This document shows positions 54,102 through 62,487 of a DNA stretch of 64,000 bases, piece by piece. Both the position numbers and the translations under genes were made by a program. Each line of letters begins with the position of its first letter. Positions within the stretch are counted from its first letter, which is position 1. Origin of the DNA: an uncultured Bacillota bacterium (GTDB lineage: Bacteria > Bacillota > Clostridia > Peptostreptococcales > Anaerovoracaceae); the NCBI GenBank assembly GCA_927441425.1, contig CAKMKG010000041.1:1-64000 (forward strand). The letters are read 5' to 3'. The notes under the pieces are model-generated. The model searched no databases and had not been told where the DNA came from. It was given only the letters and a program-made list of their open reading frames with translations.

Positions 54102-54130
54102 TTGCTTTCCGTTGACAAATAATGTATGAT
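54102..54130 (+). promoter_or_regulatory. Promoter of tungstate uptake gene
   Basis: TTGCTT (54102-54107), 17 bp, TATGAT (54125-54130). A TTGACA at 54112 has no matching -10. The start would be about 54137, just before the riboswitch. Confidence 0.5.
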
Positions 54131-54149
54131 ACTTTTAATTGAATAAATG

Positions 54150-54242
54150 ATTTTCCGAGTTGAATCGTCCTAAGGCGCAAGCTATGGCAGTCAACCGATG
54201 GGTACTGGGAGAAATCCCCTTGCCTCCCGCTTTGGAAAGGAA
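54150..54242 (+). ncRNA. Moco/Tuco-family riboswitch with 11-nt tetraloop receptor
   Basis: Closing helix TTTCC (54152-54156)/GGAAA (54234-54238), CCGA, second helix GTTGA (54159-54163)/TCAAC (54191-54195), then CGATGGGTA and TTGCCTCCC. Inside helix 2 is the classic 11-nt receptor, CCTAAG (54169-54174) and TATGG (54183-54187), around a small GCAA-capped stem. The hairpin GGGA-GAAA-TCCC (54207-54218) offers the matching GAAA tetraloop. This is the architecture of molybdenum-cofactor riboswitches, and it precedes tungstate transport. Confidence 0.9.
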
Positions 54243-54267
54243 GATGCTCATTGATCATGATCTAATT

Positions 54268-54293
54268 CCTTTGCGTTCTGCAAAGGTTTTTTT
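54268..54293 (+). terminator. Riboswitch expression-platform terminator
   Basis: CCTTTGC (54268-54274) and GCAAAGG (54280-54286) are followed by seven T. AAAGGAA (54236-54242) could instead pair with TTCCTTT (54266-54272) as antiterminator, and it shares three bases with the aptamer's closing helix. Ligand binding would then favour termination. Confidence 0.88.
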
Positions 54294-54354
54294 CATAGGG
54301 GAAAGTTTTTTTGTTCAATAATAGAATAATTGAAGAAAAAAATGGAGGAGAAAA

Positions 54355-55230
54355 ATGTTAAAATCTAAAAAAGTACTGGCCCTTATGCTTGTTCTCATCA
54401 TGGTCCTAATCGCTCTTGTCGGCTGCGCAGAGCAAGAACCTTCAGCTGAGCCTGAAGGAGAAGGTCCCGCTGAGGTCATCGGAACAATCATTCTGGCAAC
54501 GACGACAAGCACCCAGGACAGCGGTCTGCTTGACGCGATTTTGCCAGACTTTACGTACAAGACAGGGTATGAAGTGGATGTCATTGCGGTAGGCTCCGGA
54601 GAAGCCATGAAGATGGGTGAAAACGGGGAAGCTGATGTACTATTGGTTCATTCCCCGGCGGCGGAAAGGGCTTTTGTTGAAGCCGGACATGGTCCCGAAC
54701 GATTTGATGTCATGTACAATGATTTTGTAATCTTAGGACCAAAAGACGACCCTGCCGGGATCAAGGCTGCTGCTGCGGACGATGCCCAAGCCGCCTTCCG
54801 GAAACTATATGAGGATCAGGTGACCTTTGTTTCCAGAGGAGATGAGTCGGGAACCCATAAAAAGGAGCTGTCTGTTTGGGAAAAGCTGGGGCTGATGCCT
54901 TCCGAAGACTGGTATGTTGAATCCGGAAAAGGAATGGGCGATGTTATCACAATGACAAATGAAATGCTGGGGTATACCCTGAGCGACAGAGCAACCTGGC
55001 TTAACATGGCGGATGGTACCGATCTCGATATCGTTACCGAAGGTGACAAGGATCTGTTCAATCAATATGGCGTTATTGTAGTGGATCCATCCAAGAATGA
55101 TCAAATCAATGGAGAGGGAGCCCTCGCTTTCCAGGAATGGATTTTGTCTGAGGAAGCACAGGGGCAGATCGGTGCGTACGGAGTGGAAGATTACGGCAAG
55201 GCATTGTTTACTCCAAACGCTTCAAAATAA
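54355..55230 (+). CDS. tupA: Tungstate ABC transporter substrate-binding lipoprotein
   Basis: A 291-residue secreted lipoprotein. The signal peptide has a hydrophobic core and lipobox LVGC, with Cys24 lipidated, then a Glu/Pro-rich linker. The mature start IILATTTSTQDSGLLDAILP is the TupA oxyanion-binding signature, as is SRGDESGTHKKE near 160. It captures tungstate outside the membrane. The permease and ATPase follow at 56053 and 56750, after an opposite-strand gene, so the transporter is split. Controlled by the upstream cofactor riboswitch. AATGGAGGAG precedes the ATG. Confidence 0.93.
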   Translation: MLKSKKVLALMLVLIMVLIALVGCAEQEPSAEPEGEGPAEVIGTIILATTTSTQDSGLLDAILPDFTYKTGYEVDVIAVGSGEAMKMGENGEADVLLVHSPAAERAFVEAGHGPERFDVMYNDFVILGPKDDPAGIKAAAADDAQAAFRKLYEDQVTFVSRGDESGTHKKELSVWEKLGLMPSEDWYVESGKGMGDVITMTNEMLGYTLSDRATWLNMADGTDLDIVTEGDKDLFNQYGVIVVDPSKNDQINGEGALAFQEWILSEEAQGQIGAYGVEDYGKALFTPNASK

Positions 55231-55276
55231 AAACGGTCAATCACAGTGAACTAAGAACGGTCAGTCGCGGTGAAAT
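55231..55276 (+). repeat. Imperfect tandem repeat of about 24 bp
   Basis: AACGGTCAATCACAGTGAA is followed 24 bp later by AACGGTCAGTCGCGGTGAA, three mismatches in 19 positions. It lies between the tupA stop and the terminator; meaning unknown. Confidence 0.5.
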
Positions 55277-55315
55277 TATAACAGCCGAAAGCCACCCGGT
55301 TTTTCGGCTGTTATA
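55277..55315. terminator. Bidirectional terminator between tupA and cyclo-ligase gene
   Basis: TATAACAGCCGAAA (55277-55290) pairs with TTTCGGCTGTTATA (55302-55315), a 14-bp stem between the two convergent stops. T-runs are short. Confidence 0.78.
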
Positions 55316-55888
55316 CTAAAACGTGGTTTCCAGAGTAAGGATTTTATCCATTTTCACATCGGAAGGATCAGCTGGGATACAAGGAAGTACTTGAAAATCA
55401 TAGGCCAAAGCCAGCTTGAATGCATCTGGCCGCAGTGTGGGAAGGAATCTGTCATAACAGCCCTTTCCATAGCCCATACGGTTTTCATACCGATCGAATG
55501 CGCTGCCGGGAAGAATAACCAGATCGATGGAATCCCGGGATGCTTCCCTGCAGAGATCGGGGTTCGGTTCGGCGATCCCGTAGTTGGAAGTGATCAGATA
55601 ATCAGAAAGATTTCCTTCCTCGGGGATCGCGTAGGGGATGAGGTTGAAGTCCTTATCCGTGAATGGGAGTATGAGCTTTTTTCCGACACGACGAATCTGA
55701 CCGATGATCCCGCTGGTGGGCACTTCGTTACGGAAGTCCATATAAACCATAACCGTATTCGCGGCGAGGTATTCCTCCATTGACAAGAGCTTTTCCGCGG
55801 CAGTTTTCCCGGCCTTGTCTAGGAGCTCTGAGCCCAAAGAAGCTCTTTTATCCAAAAGCTGTTTTCGTATCGCAATCTTGTCTAACAT
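55316..55888 (-). CDS. 5-formyltetrahydrofolate cyclo-ligase
   Basis: A 190-residue enzyme converting 5-formyl-THF to 5,10-methenyl-THF with ATP. Family features: the N-terminal KIAIRKQLLDKRASL, VMVYMDFRNEVPT near 50-62, and the phosphate-binding GYGKGCYDRFL near 143. ATG 55888 is chosen, with GGAAGGGG upstream; TTG 55891 is possible. It lies on the opposite strand inside the tup locus, with no obvious link to tungsten. Confidence 0.92.
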   Translation of the reverse strand: MLDKIAIRKQLLDKRASLGSELLDKAGKTAAEKLLSMEEYLAANTVMVYMDFRNEVPTSGIIGQIRRVGKKLILPFTDKDFNLIPYAIPEEGNLSDYLITSNYGIAEPNPDLCREASRDSIDLVILPGSAFDRYENRMGYGKGCYDRFLPTLRPDAFKLALAYDFQVLPCIPADPSDVKMDKILTLETTF

Positions 55889-56052
55889 CAATCGGGTTCC
55901 CCTTCCTTATCGTAGAATTGCTACGGATATCTTAGCATATTTTCATTGGATCGGCACCTAAAATATGATAATATTACTCATTGAGGAAATACTTAAAATG
56001 TTAACTTTCAGGCCTCTTGGCCTTTTGATAGAATTCGGGAAAGGAACGCAGC

Positions 56053-56748
56053 ATGGAACAAATCGCAATTGGTTTTCAAGAGGCAATAGACCTGCTCATT
56101 ACAGGGGATGCTGAGTTATACGAAATTGTGGGGCTTTCCCTGATGGTATCCCTTTCCGCCGTCATCCTTTCCACCTTTCTGGGTGTACCCTGCGGTGCGC
56201 TTATCGGAACTCATAATTTTCCGCTAAAAAATGCCCTGCTTCGGATCATCTATACCTTGATGAGTCTTCCACCGGTGATTGCGGGCCTTGTTGTATTTCT
56301 GTTTATCATGCGAAGAGGCCCTCTTGGAATGTGGGGGATTACCTACACTCCCACGGCAATGATTATTGCACAGGTCTGCCTCGTTACGCCCATCATAACA
56401 GGGCTGACCTATAATATCGTTCGTGATAAAGCGCCCAAGGTGAAATCCCTGGCAGTAACCTTAGGCGCCGGCAGACTGGAATCGCTGAAGCTGCTCATTT
56501 TCGAGCTTCGAATCGGGATTATGGCAGCCATTGTGACTGGTTTTGGACGAGCCCTATCCGAGGTGGGAGCGGTTATGATCGTTGGAGGAAATATCAAAGG
56601 TAAAACCCGGGTCATGACCACCTATATCGCCCAGCTGAAAAGCATGGGAGACTACAGCACCGCCATTGCGGTAGGAATCGTATTGCTGATTCTGGCATTT
56701 TTGATCAATACATTTTTATATAATGTGCAACAGAAGGTTGAGAAATAG
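56053..56748 (+). CDS. tupB: Tungstate ABC transporter permease
   Basis: A 231-residue membrane protein with about five to six spans and the ABC permease EAA loop VTLGAGRLESLKLLIFELRI near 136-155. The sequence ALSEVGAVMIVGGNIKGKTRVMTT is typical of TupB/WtpB-like permeases (given in part: ALSEVGAVMIVGGNIKG). Pairs with TupA for uptake of tungstate. GAAAGGAACGC precedes the ATG. The stop is 1 nt before the ATPase gene. The 164-bp region upstream may carry its own promoter, since tupA ends in a terminator. Confidence 0.9.
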   Translation: MEQIAIGFQEAIDLLITGDAELYEIVGLSLMVSLSAVILSTFLGVPCGALIGTHNFPLKNALLRIIYTLMSLPPVIAGLVVFLFIMRRGPLGMWGITYTPTAMIIAQVCLVTPIITGLTYNIVRDKAPKVKSLAVTLGAGRLESLKLLIFELRIGIMAAIVTGFGRALSEVGAVMIVGGNIKGKTRVMTTYIAQLKSMGDYSTAIAVGIVLLILAFLINTFLYNVQQKVEK

Positions 56749-56749
56749 T

Positions 56750-57460
56750 ATGAGAGTATATCTGGAAAACCTGACAAAAGAATATGAAGGGCGAAAGATA
56801 CTGGATATCGGAACACTTCTCATTGAAGACGGAGCGCTTTGCGGAATTATCGGGCCCAACGGCGCGGGCAAGAGCACGCTGCTGAACCTCATTGCGGGGT
56901 TGATTAAGCCAACGGAGGGAAGTTTACTTTATGGGGAAGGGTTGTCTTCATCGGCGCCCTTTAGAGAGATGACCATGGTTTTTCAAGCTCCGTATTTAAT
57001 CAGGACTACCGTTGAAAAGAACATTGCGTATCCGTTAAAGCTGAGAGGCTGGGCAGATGTAGCAATCGAATGCAGAATCGAAGAACTGACGGAGGAACTT
57101 GGCCTTACGAATTTTCGAAAACAGAAAAGCTGGACCCTATCGGGAGGGGAAGCTCAGAAGGTGGCGTTGGCAAGAGCCCTGTCCTTCCGGCCGAGGCTGC
57201 TTTTGCTAGACGAGCCCACGGCAAATGTGGATCCGTCAACAACAGCCGAGATTGAGCGGATGCTTCGTAAAATAAATGAAAAGGAAGGAACCACAGTGGT
57301 TTTGGTCACCCACAATCTGGTACAGGCGAAAAGAGTATGCAAGGAAGTTCTTTTTATGGACCAGGGCGAGGTCGTGGAATTCGGGATCAGTGAGACCCTA
57401 TTAAGGGATCCGAAGCAGGAGCTCACAAAGCGATTTGTAGCCGGAGAGCTCTTAACGTAA
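56750..57460 (+). CDS. tupC: Tungstate ABC transporter ATP-binding protein
   Basis: A 236-residue ABC ATPase: Walker A IIGPNGAGKSTLLNL near 36, signature LSGGEAQKVALARAL near 131, Walker B LLLLDEPTANVD near 151, and the His switch VTHN. It powers uptake with TupB. ATG 56750 begins immediately after the tupB stop, weak ribosome site (GAAGGTTGAG), so translational coupling is likely; the in-frame upstream start at 56723 would overlap tupB. Confidence 0.92.
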   Translation: MRVYLENLTKEYEGRKILDIGTLLIEDGALCGIIGPNGAGKSTLLNLIAGLIKPTEGSLLYGEGLSSSAPFREMTMVFQAPYLIRTTVEKNIAYPLKLRGWADVAIECRIEELTEELGLTNFRKQKSWTLSGGEAQKVALARALSFRPRLLLLDEPTANVDPSTTAEIERMLRKINEKEGTTVVLVTHNLVQAKRVCKEVLFMDQGEVVEFGISETLLRDPKQELTKRFVAGELLT

Positions 57461-57484
57461 CATGGAATAGCAGGGAGAAAAAAG

Positions 57485-58783
57485 ATGAAATTATTAAAAG
57501 TTGATACCGTTAAAGAGGTAAAAGACAAGCTGAAACTATATTTTGACGCGGCAGGCTTCGTGTCTCCTTCCGAGTCCGTTCCTCTCCGGGAAGCGGTTCA
57601 TCGATATCTTACCGAGGAAATTTGTTCTGACACGGATATTCCACAATTCACACGATCTGTGGTTGACGGCTATGCGGTAATTGCAAAGGACACCTTTGGG
57701 ACCGGAGAAAGTGCTCCGGTGTTTCTTGAAGTTGTCGGCACGGTAGAGATGGGAAAAGACTGCAAGCTCAAGCTGGAGCCGGGGCAGGCTGTCTATGTCC
57801 CAACAGGAGGGATGCTTCCTTTGGGTTCCGATGCGATGGTAATGATCGAATATGTAGAATCCTTGGATGAGAATACCATAGCCGTTTATAAAGCAGTTGC
57901 TCCCAATTCCGGAATTATGAACCGGGGGGATGATTTTAAGGAAGGGCAGATCCTGTTTCTGCGGGGACATCGCATCACGGTAAAGGATGTGGGAATGCTT
58001 GCGGCTATCGGGAAGGATCATGTAACAGTTTTCAAAAAGCCGAGGGTTTCGATTCTCTCTACGGGAGATGAAATTATAGATATAGCGGAAACTCCGAAAC
58101 CCGGCGAGGTCCGTGATATCAATTCCTATACCATCGCCGCCTTTGCAGAAGCAACCGGGGCAAGAATCGGTTTCATTGAAAAAGTCCCCGACGTGGGTCA
58201 CCAGCTGCGCAGTGCATTGGAAGCCGCTTTGGCGGAGAGCGACATCGTGCTTTTATCCGGAGGCAGCTCAGCAGGAAATAAGGATATGACGGCTGAGACC
58301 ATCGATGCCATGGGGAAACCCGGTGTGATCACTCATGGAATCGCGATGAAGCCTGGAAAACCTACCATTATTGGAATTATTGAAACAGAGATCAATGACG
58401 GATTCATGCGAAACAAGCTGGTGGTTGGACTGCCCGGACATCCCATGGCGGCCATCGTAGCCTATGATGTGATCGTCAATGACTTTATGAAAAGATACTG
58501 TTTCCACAATGAAGAGGAACCCATCCGGCTAACCGCAAGAATTACAGAAAATATCCATGCCGGCGAAGGCAGAGAAACCTATCAACTGGTATCCCTGAAA
58601 AGAGCGGAGGGGGAGAGGGAAAAAGCAAGGGATTCTGATCCGGAGTGGTTTGCGGAGCCGATTCATGCCAAGTCAGGATCAATCAGTCAGCTCATGCTGG
58701 CGGATGGATATGTTAAAATCTCCTCCTTATCTGAGGGCGTTAAGATGAATTCCAGCGTGGAGGTTACCCTGATCGGACGATAA
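57485..58783 (+). CDS. moeA: Molybdopterin molybdenumtransferase MoeA, first copy
   Basis: A 432-residue MoeA inserting Mo or W into adenylylated pyranopterin. Key blocks: DIPQFTRSVVDGYAVIAKDT near 51-70, STGDEIIDIAETPKPGEVRD near 192-211, LLSGGSSAGNKDMT near 257 and VVGLPGHPMAAIVAY near 312. There is an unusual loop rich in charged residues near 375-395 (AEGEREKARDSDPEW). AGGGAGAAAAAAG precedes the ATG, 24 nt behind tupC: uptake and insertion genes in one unit. Confidence 0.93.
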   Translation: MKLLKVDTVKEVKDKLKLYFDAAGFVSPSESVPLREAVHRYLTEEICSDTDIPQFTRSVVDGYAVIAKDTFGTGESAPVFLEVVGTVEMGKDCKLKLEPGQAVYVPTGGMLPLGSDAMVMIEYVESLDENTIAVYKAVAPNSGIMNRGDDFKEGQILFLRGHRITVKDVGMLAAIGKDHVTVFKKPRVSILSTGDEIIDIAETPKPGEVRDINSYTIAAFAEATGARIGFIEKVPDVGHQLRSALEAALAESDIVLLSGGSSAGNKDMTAETIDAMGKPGVITHGIAMKPGKPTIIGIIETEINDGFMRNKLVVGLPGHPMAAIVAYDVIVNDFMKRYCFHNEEEPIRLTARITENIHAGEGRETYQLVSLKRAEGEREKARDSDPEWFAEPIHAKSGSISQLMLADGYVKISSLSEGVKMNSSVEVTLIGR

Positions 58784-58801
58784 TTCAGTCAAAGGAGACA
58801 C

Positions 58802-58825
58802 AAGTGTGAAAATATTTTCACACTT
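58802..58825 (+). terminator. Palindromic hairpin after moeA1
   Basis: AAGTGTGAAAAT (58802-58813) is followed by its exact complement ATTTTCACACTT (58814-58825). Probable terminator with an ATAT loop; weak T-tract. Confidence 0.6.
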
Positions 58826-58827
58826 TC

Positions 58828-58995
58828 CGCTAGGGAACCCAACGGCCTTTGGCCTCCGACTCGCTTCGCTCACTGCTGTCCGTTTTGCCAGCCAAGCAAG
58901 CTTGGGGCAAAAAGGCTATGGTTCCCTTCGGCGCTCGCTGCGCGAGCTGAGCACCCTCCCTTATCGGCGAGGGGCACCCCCTCTGCACTCCCCGC
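58828..58995. repeat. GC-rich multi-hairpin intergenic element
   Basis: A segment far richer in GC than the surroundings. GGGAACC (58833-58839) and GGTTCCC (58920-58926) frame TTTTGCC (58883-58889)/GGCAAAA (58906-58912) with an inner CCAAG-CAAG-CTTGG, and GCTCGC-TGC-GCGAGC (58933-58947) follows. It looks like a repeat element of the REP/MITE kind. An open frame (69 codons) crosses it, but it starts inside a hairpin without a ribosome site, so I do not call a gene. The 295-bp gap 58784-59078 holds nothing else clear. Confidence 0.5.
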
Positions 58996-59078
58996 CTCCA
59001 TCATTTGATTTATGATTGGTAGATGAGGGATTCCGTTAATTATTTATAACAGCGCAAAGCGCCGTGATGGAGGCAACA

Positions 59079-60959
59079 ATGGAAAGAAATATATATCTGT
59101 CCAATACCGATATGGAAGAGGCGGTTGCCCGCTATCTGGAGAGGCTGGACCCGGCCATCAGCAGGGTCAAAAAGGAAGCGGTTGATATCCGAGAAGCCAG
59201 GGGAAGAGTAACGGCAGCACCTATCATCGCAAAGCTTTCCTCGCCAAATCACAATGCCGCAGCCATGGATGGCATCATGGTGATTTCGGACAGAACCTTT
59301 TCTGCCAATGAAACGAATCCGATTGTTTTGAATAGAGGAATCGACTTTGAATATATCAACACCGGTCATTTGATCGTGGATCCATACGACAGTGTCATCA
59401 TGATCGAGGACATTGTCGCCCTCAATCCTGAACAGATTAGAATCATGGTGCAAGCGGCTCCCTGGCAGCACATTCGCCCCATCGGGGAGGATATCGTGGC
59501 AGGGGAGATGATTCTCCCGGAAAACCATTTGATCCGGCCGATGGATATTGGTGCCGTTTTAAGCGGCGGCGTTACGGAAGTTTTGGTTTATGAGAGGATT
59601 CGGGTTGGAATTCTTCCCACGGGAAATGAAATCACGGACAACTATGAAAGTCTGGCTAAGGGAAAGATCTTTGACACCAATTCCTGGACATTTCAGGCCA
59701 TCGTTGAGGAGCTGGGGGGGATTGCGGAACGGATCAGCCCGGTGGAGGATGACTATGAGACGCTGAAAAAGGCAATTTCAGCATTAGCGGAAAGAAACCA
59801 TATTGTGATCATCAATGCAGGTTCTTCCGCAGGCAGCAAAGATTACACTGCTCAGCTCGTCGCGGATCTGGGAGAGCTGGTGCTTCACGGGATCGCCATC
59901 AAACCAGGGAAACCCACCATACTGGGAATGATCGGAGAGAAGGCGGTCATTGGTGTTCCCGGTTACCCCGGTTCGGCATTTCTTGTGTTTGAAGAAATCG
60001 TTAATCCGGTGATCCGGGCCCTCCAAAGGGTAGCGACAGAAAAGCCGACTCTGGCGAGGGCCATCGTATCAAGAAGAATCGTATCCACGTTAAAATACAG
60101 GGAATATATCCGTGTTAAGCTCGGCATGGTTGGTGACAAGCTCATCGCCACTCCTCTGAACAGAGGGGCCGGCGTAACCATGGCGCTGGTGAAGGCCGAC
60201 GGGATTCTGGTGATCCCCAAAAACAGTGAGGGATACGAAGCGGGAGAAGAGGCACCCGTTGAACTGGTGAATGACATGGCTGTCATCGAAAAGACCATTG
60301 TGTCCATCGGAAGCCACGATTTGATCATGGACCATATCGGAAGCATCCTTACGAGAAAAGGGCAGACCCTTTCCTCGGCACATGTGGGAAGCATGGGCGG
60401 TATCATGGCAATGAAAAGGGGAGAAGCCCATATCGCACCCATCCACCTTCTTGACGAGGAGACGGGAGAATATAACCAAACCTATCTGGAGAAATATCTG
60501 GCGAGGGAAGAGGTCGCTTTGGTCAAAGGGGTAAGGCGGGAACAGGGCTTCATGGTAGCCTGTGGAAATCCGAAGAATATCATTCGTGTTGAGGATCTGA
60601 AAAGAAGCGACGTCATTTTTGTGAACAGGCAAAAGGGCTCGGGGACCAGAATCCTGACTGATTATCTACTGAAGAAAAATGAGATTAAGAGCGATGAAAT
60701 TCGTGGCTATGACAGGGACATGACCACCCATATGGCGGTCGCCGCAGCGGTAGAAAGCGGTACGGCAGATGTGGGCATCGGCGTAGCATCTGCGGCCAGA
60801 GCCATGGGTCTGGATTTTATCACCATCGGATTTGAAGAATATGACTTTGTAATACCAGAAAAATACATGGAGACCGATGGAATCAAAAGCTTCCTGCAGG
60901 TACTCAGAAGTCAGGAGTTTGAGCAGATATTGAAAGAACTGGGCGGATATGGGATGTAG
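59079..60959 (+). CDS. MoeA-PBP-like fusion (molybdopterin biosynthesis protein, second copy)
   Basis: A 626-residue two-domain protein. Residues 1 to about 400 are MoeA-like: NHNAAAMDGIMVISDRTF near 52, PTGNEITDNYESLAKGKIFD near 181, INAGSSAGSKDYT near 243, VIGVPGYPGSAFLVFEEIV near 291. From about 410 to the end is a type-2 periplasmic-binding-like domain: SIGSHDLIMDHIGSIL, MKRGEAHIAPIHLLD, VNRQKGSGTRILTDYLL, ADVGIGVASAARAMGL. This domain resembles oxyanion binders and may present molybdate or tungstate. The body differs from the first MoeA. ATG 59079 follows GGAGG by 5 nt; GTG 59064 is possible. Confidence 0.9.
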   Translation: MERNIYLSNTDMEEAVARYLERLDPAISRVKKEAVDIREARGRVTAAPIIAKLSSPNHNAAAMDGIMVISDRTFSANETNPIVLNRGIDFEYINTGHLIVDPYDSVIMIEDIVALNPEQIRIMVQAAPWQHIRPIGEDIVAGEMILPENHLIRPMDIGAVLSGGVTEVLVYERIRVGILPTGNEITDNYESLAKGKIFDTNSWTFQAIVEELGGIAERISPVEDDYETLKKAISALAERNHIVIINAGSSAGSKDYTAQLVADLGELVLHGIAIKPGKPTILGMIGEKAVIGVPGYPGSAFLVFEEIVNPVIRALQRVATEKPTLARAIVSRRIVSTLKYREYIRVKLGMVGDKLIATPLNRGAGVTMALVKADGILVIPKNSEGYEAGEEAPVELVNDMAVIEKTIVSIGSHDLIMDHIGSILTRKGQTLSSAHVGSMGGIMAMKRGEAHIAPIHLLDEETGEYNQTYLEKYLAREEVALVKGVRREQGFMVACGNPKNIIRVEDLKRSDVIFVNRQKGSGTRILTDYLLKKNEIKSDEIRGYDRDMTTHMAVAAAVESGTADVGIGVASAARAMGLDFITIGFEEYDFVIPEKYMETDGIKSFLQVLRSQEFEQILKELGGYGM

Positions 60960-60993
60960 AAGCCATAGGGGATATGAGAACGGAGGGGAAGCA

Positions 60994-61674
60994 ATGAAAG
61001 ATCGATACAACAGAAATATGAATATGTTAAGTCCGGAAGAGAATGAAAGCCTGAGAAGCTTCAAGGTTTGTGTCATCGGCTGTGGAGGGCTCGGCGGCTA
61101 TGTGATAGAGCTGCTGGGAAGACTGGGCATCGGAACGATCACTGCAGTGGATGGGGACGTCTTTGATTCCACGAATCTGAACCGACAGCTTCTTTCCACG
61201 GAAGAAGGGATCGGAAAAAGCAAAGCCTTTACGGCCGAGGAGAGGATGAATAAGGTGAATTCGGATGTGATGATTCACCCCATCCAGACATTTGTGACGG
61301 AAGAGAATTGCGCTGAAATCATAAAGGGTCATGATATCGTTATGGATGCTCTTGATAATATGACGGCCCGCAGACTGCTGGAGGAGCATTGCGAAAAGCA
61401 AAGGATTCCTTTGATCCATGGAGCCATTGCCGGCTGGTATGGTCAAGTTTCCACCATCCTGCCGGGCGACAGAACGCTGCAGAAGATCTATCCTTCCAAT
61501 GAAAACAAGGGCGCTGAAACGGAGCTTGGCAATCCTTCCTTCAGCCCAGCTTTGGTGGCATCCATCCAGGTGGCAGAAGCCCTGAAGGTGCTGCTGCATC
61601 GCGGCGAGCTTCTGCAGAAAAAACTACTGACCATCGACCTGTTAAACCAGGAATATGAAATTTTTAATCTGTAA
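60994..61674 (+). CDS. ThiF/MoeB/HesA family E1-like adenylyltransferase
   Basis: A 226-residue E1-like enzyme: nucleotide motif VCVIGCGGLGGYVIELLGRL near 23-42, DGDVFDSTNLNRQLLS near 55-70, and DALDNMTARRLLEEHC near 117. It should adenylylate the Gly-Gly tail of a MoaD/ThiS carrier; two such carriers sit beside the AOR genes. CxxC zinc pairs of standard MoeB are not seen. CGGAGGGG precedes ATG 60994; the in-frame start at 60949 lies inside the MoeA fusion gene. It follows that gene by 34 nt. Confidence 0.9.
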   Translation: MKDRYNRNMNMLSPEENESLRSFKVCVIGCGGLGGYVIELLGRLGIGTITAVDGDVFDSTNLNRQLLSTEEGIGKSKAFTAEERMNKVNSDVMIHPIQTFVTEENCAEIIKGHDIVMDALDNMTARRLLEEHCEKQRIPLIHGAIAGWYGQVSTILPGDRTLQKIYPSNENKGAETELGNPSFSPALVASIQVAEALKVLLHRGELLQKKLLTIDLLNQEYEIFNL

Positions 61675-61704
61675 AACATGAGCGAGAAGCTGAATGGAGA
61701 AGTG

Positions 61705-62430
61705 ATGATTGAGAGTGATTTGATTTCTGTCTTGCAAAATTCAAGATTATTTCAGGGTCTCACTGTCTGTGAACTCGAGAAGGTCTGTCAAGCCGTCATG
61801 CCGATAGAAAAGGAATATTCAAAAAACCAAATTATCATCAACCAGGGAGAACTGGTTCATAAAATAGGAATCCTGAAAAAGGGAAGCGCAATCAGCACAA
61901 AATACCATTTTAATGGAGATGCACAAATCCTCAGGATTTATCTTCAGGGAGAAGTGTTGCTGCTGGAAGCGGTGAACACGACCTTGTTGACCAGTCCAGT
62001 GACGTTGATCAGCCAAACAGACAGTATTGTTGTATTCGTTCCTTATACTGAAATCGTAAAAAAGGACTCGATCAGTCCTAGAATAAAAGAAGTAATTATG
62101 TCTAATTGCAGTGAAATACTCAGCAATGAATTAATCCGTCTGATGTATAAAATCGATGTTCTTTCAAAGCGTACGCTCTGGGAAAGGATACTGACCTACC
62201 TCAGCCTGATCAGAGAGAGGAGCGGCAGTAGCAGCTTCGATATCGGAATGAACCAGGAGCAGCTTGCACAATATCTTTGTGTGAACAGAAGCGTCCTTTC
62301 TAAGGAGTTAAATCTATTGAGGAAATCGGGGCTCATTGACTACAAGGGGAGCCGATTTACCGTTCATAGCTCGCCCAATTTGCAGAGCAAATTGATGGCG
62401 AAATCATGCAAAGAAACCACAACGTTCTAG
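61705..62430 (+). CDS. Crp/Fnr family transcriptional regulator
   Basis: A 241-residue regulator: N-terminal cyclic-nucleotide-binding-like beta barrel (about 10-130) and C-terminal winged helix with MNQEQLAQYLCVNRSVLSKEL near 195. The cysteines do not show an FNR-like cluster pattern (Cys near 14 and 20 only), so a small effector is more likely than oxygen. ATG 61705 is taken because GGAG precedes it by 6 nt; the upstream ATG 61678 has no ribosome site. Next to modA/modB, whose promoter region bears a palindrome it may bind. Confidence 0.88.
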   Translation: MIESDLISVLQNSRLFQGLTVCELEKVCQAVMPIEKEYSKNQIIINQGELVHKIGILKKGSAISTKYHFNGDAQILRIYLQGEVLLLEAVNTTLLTSPVTLISQTDSIVVFVPYTEIVKKDSISPRIKEVIMSNCSEILSNELIRLMYKIDVLSKRTLWERILTYLSLIRERSGSSSFDIGMNQEQLAQYLCVNRSVLSKELNLLRKSGLIDYKGSRFTVHSSPNLQSKLMAKSCKETTTF

Positions 62431-62487
62431 ATTTCTAATGTCTTTAAGTAGCTCTATGTCTTAAAACAAGCAAAATATTACGCGCTA

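Noticed and set aside
58806..59015. Open frame of 69 codons in the GC-rich block
   Set aside because: It starts at GTG inside a palindrome without a ribosome site, and the composition follows hairpin repeats, not a protein.
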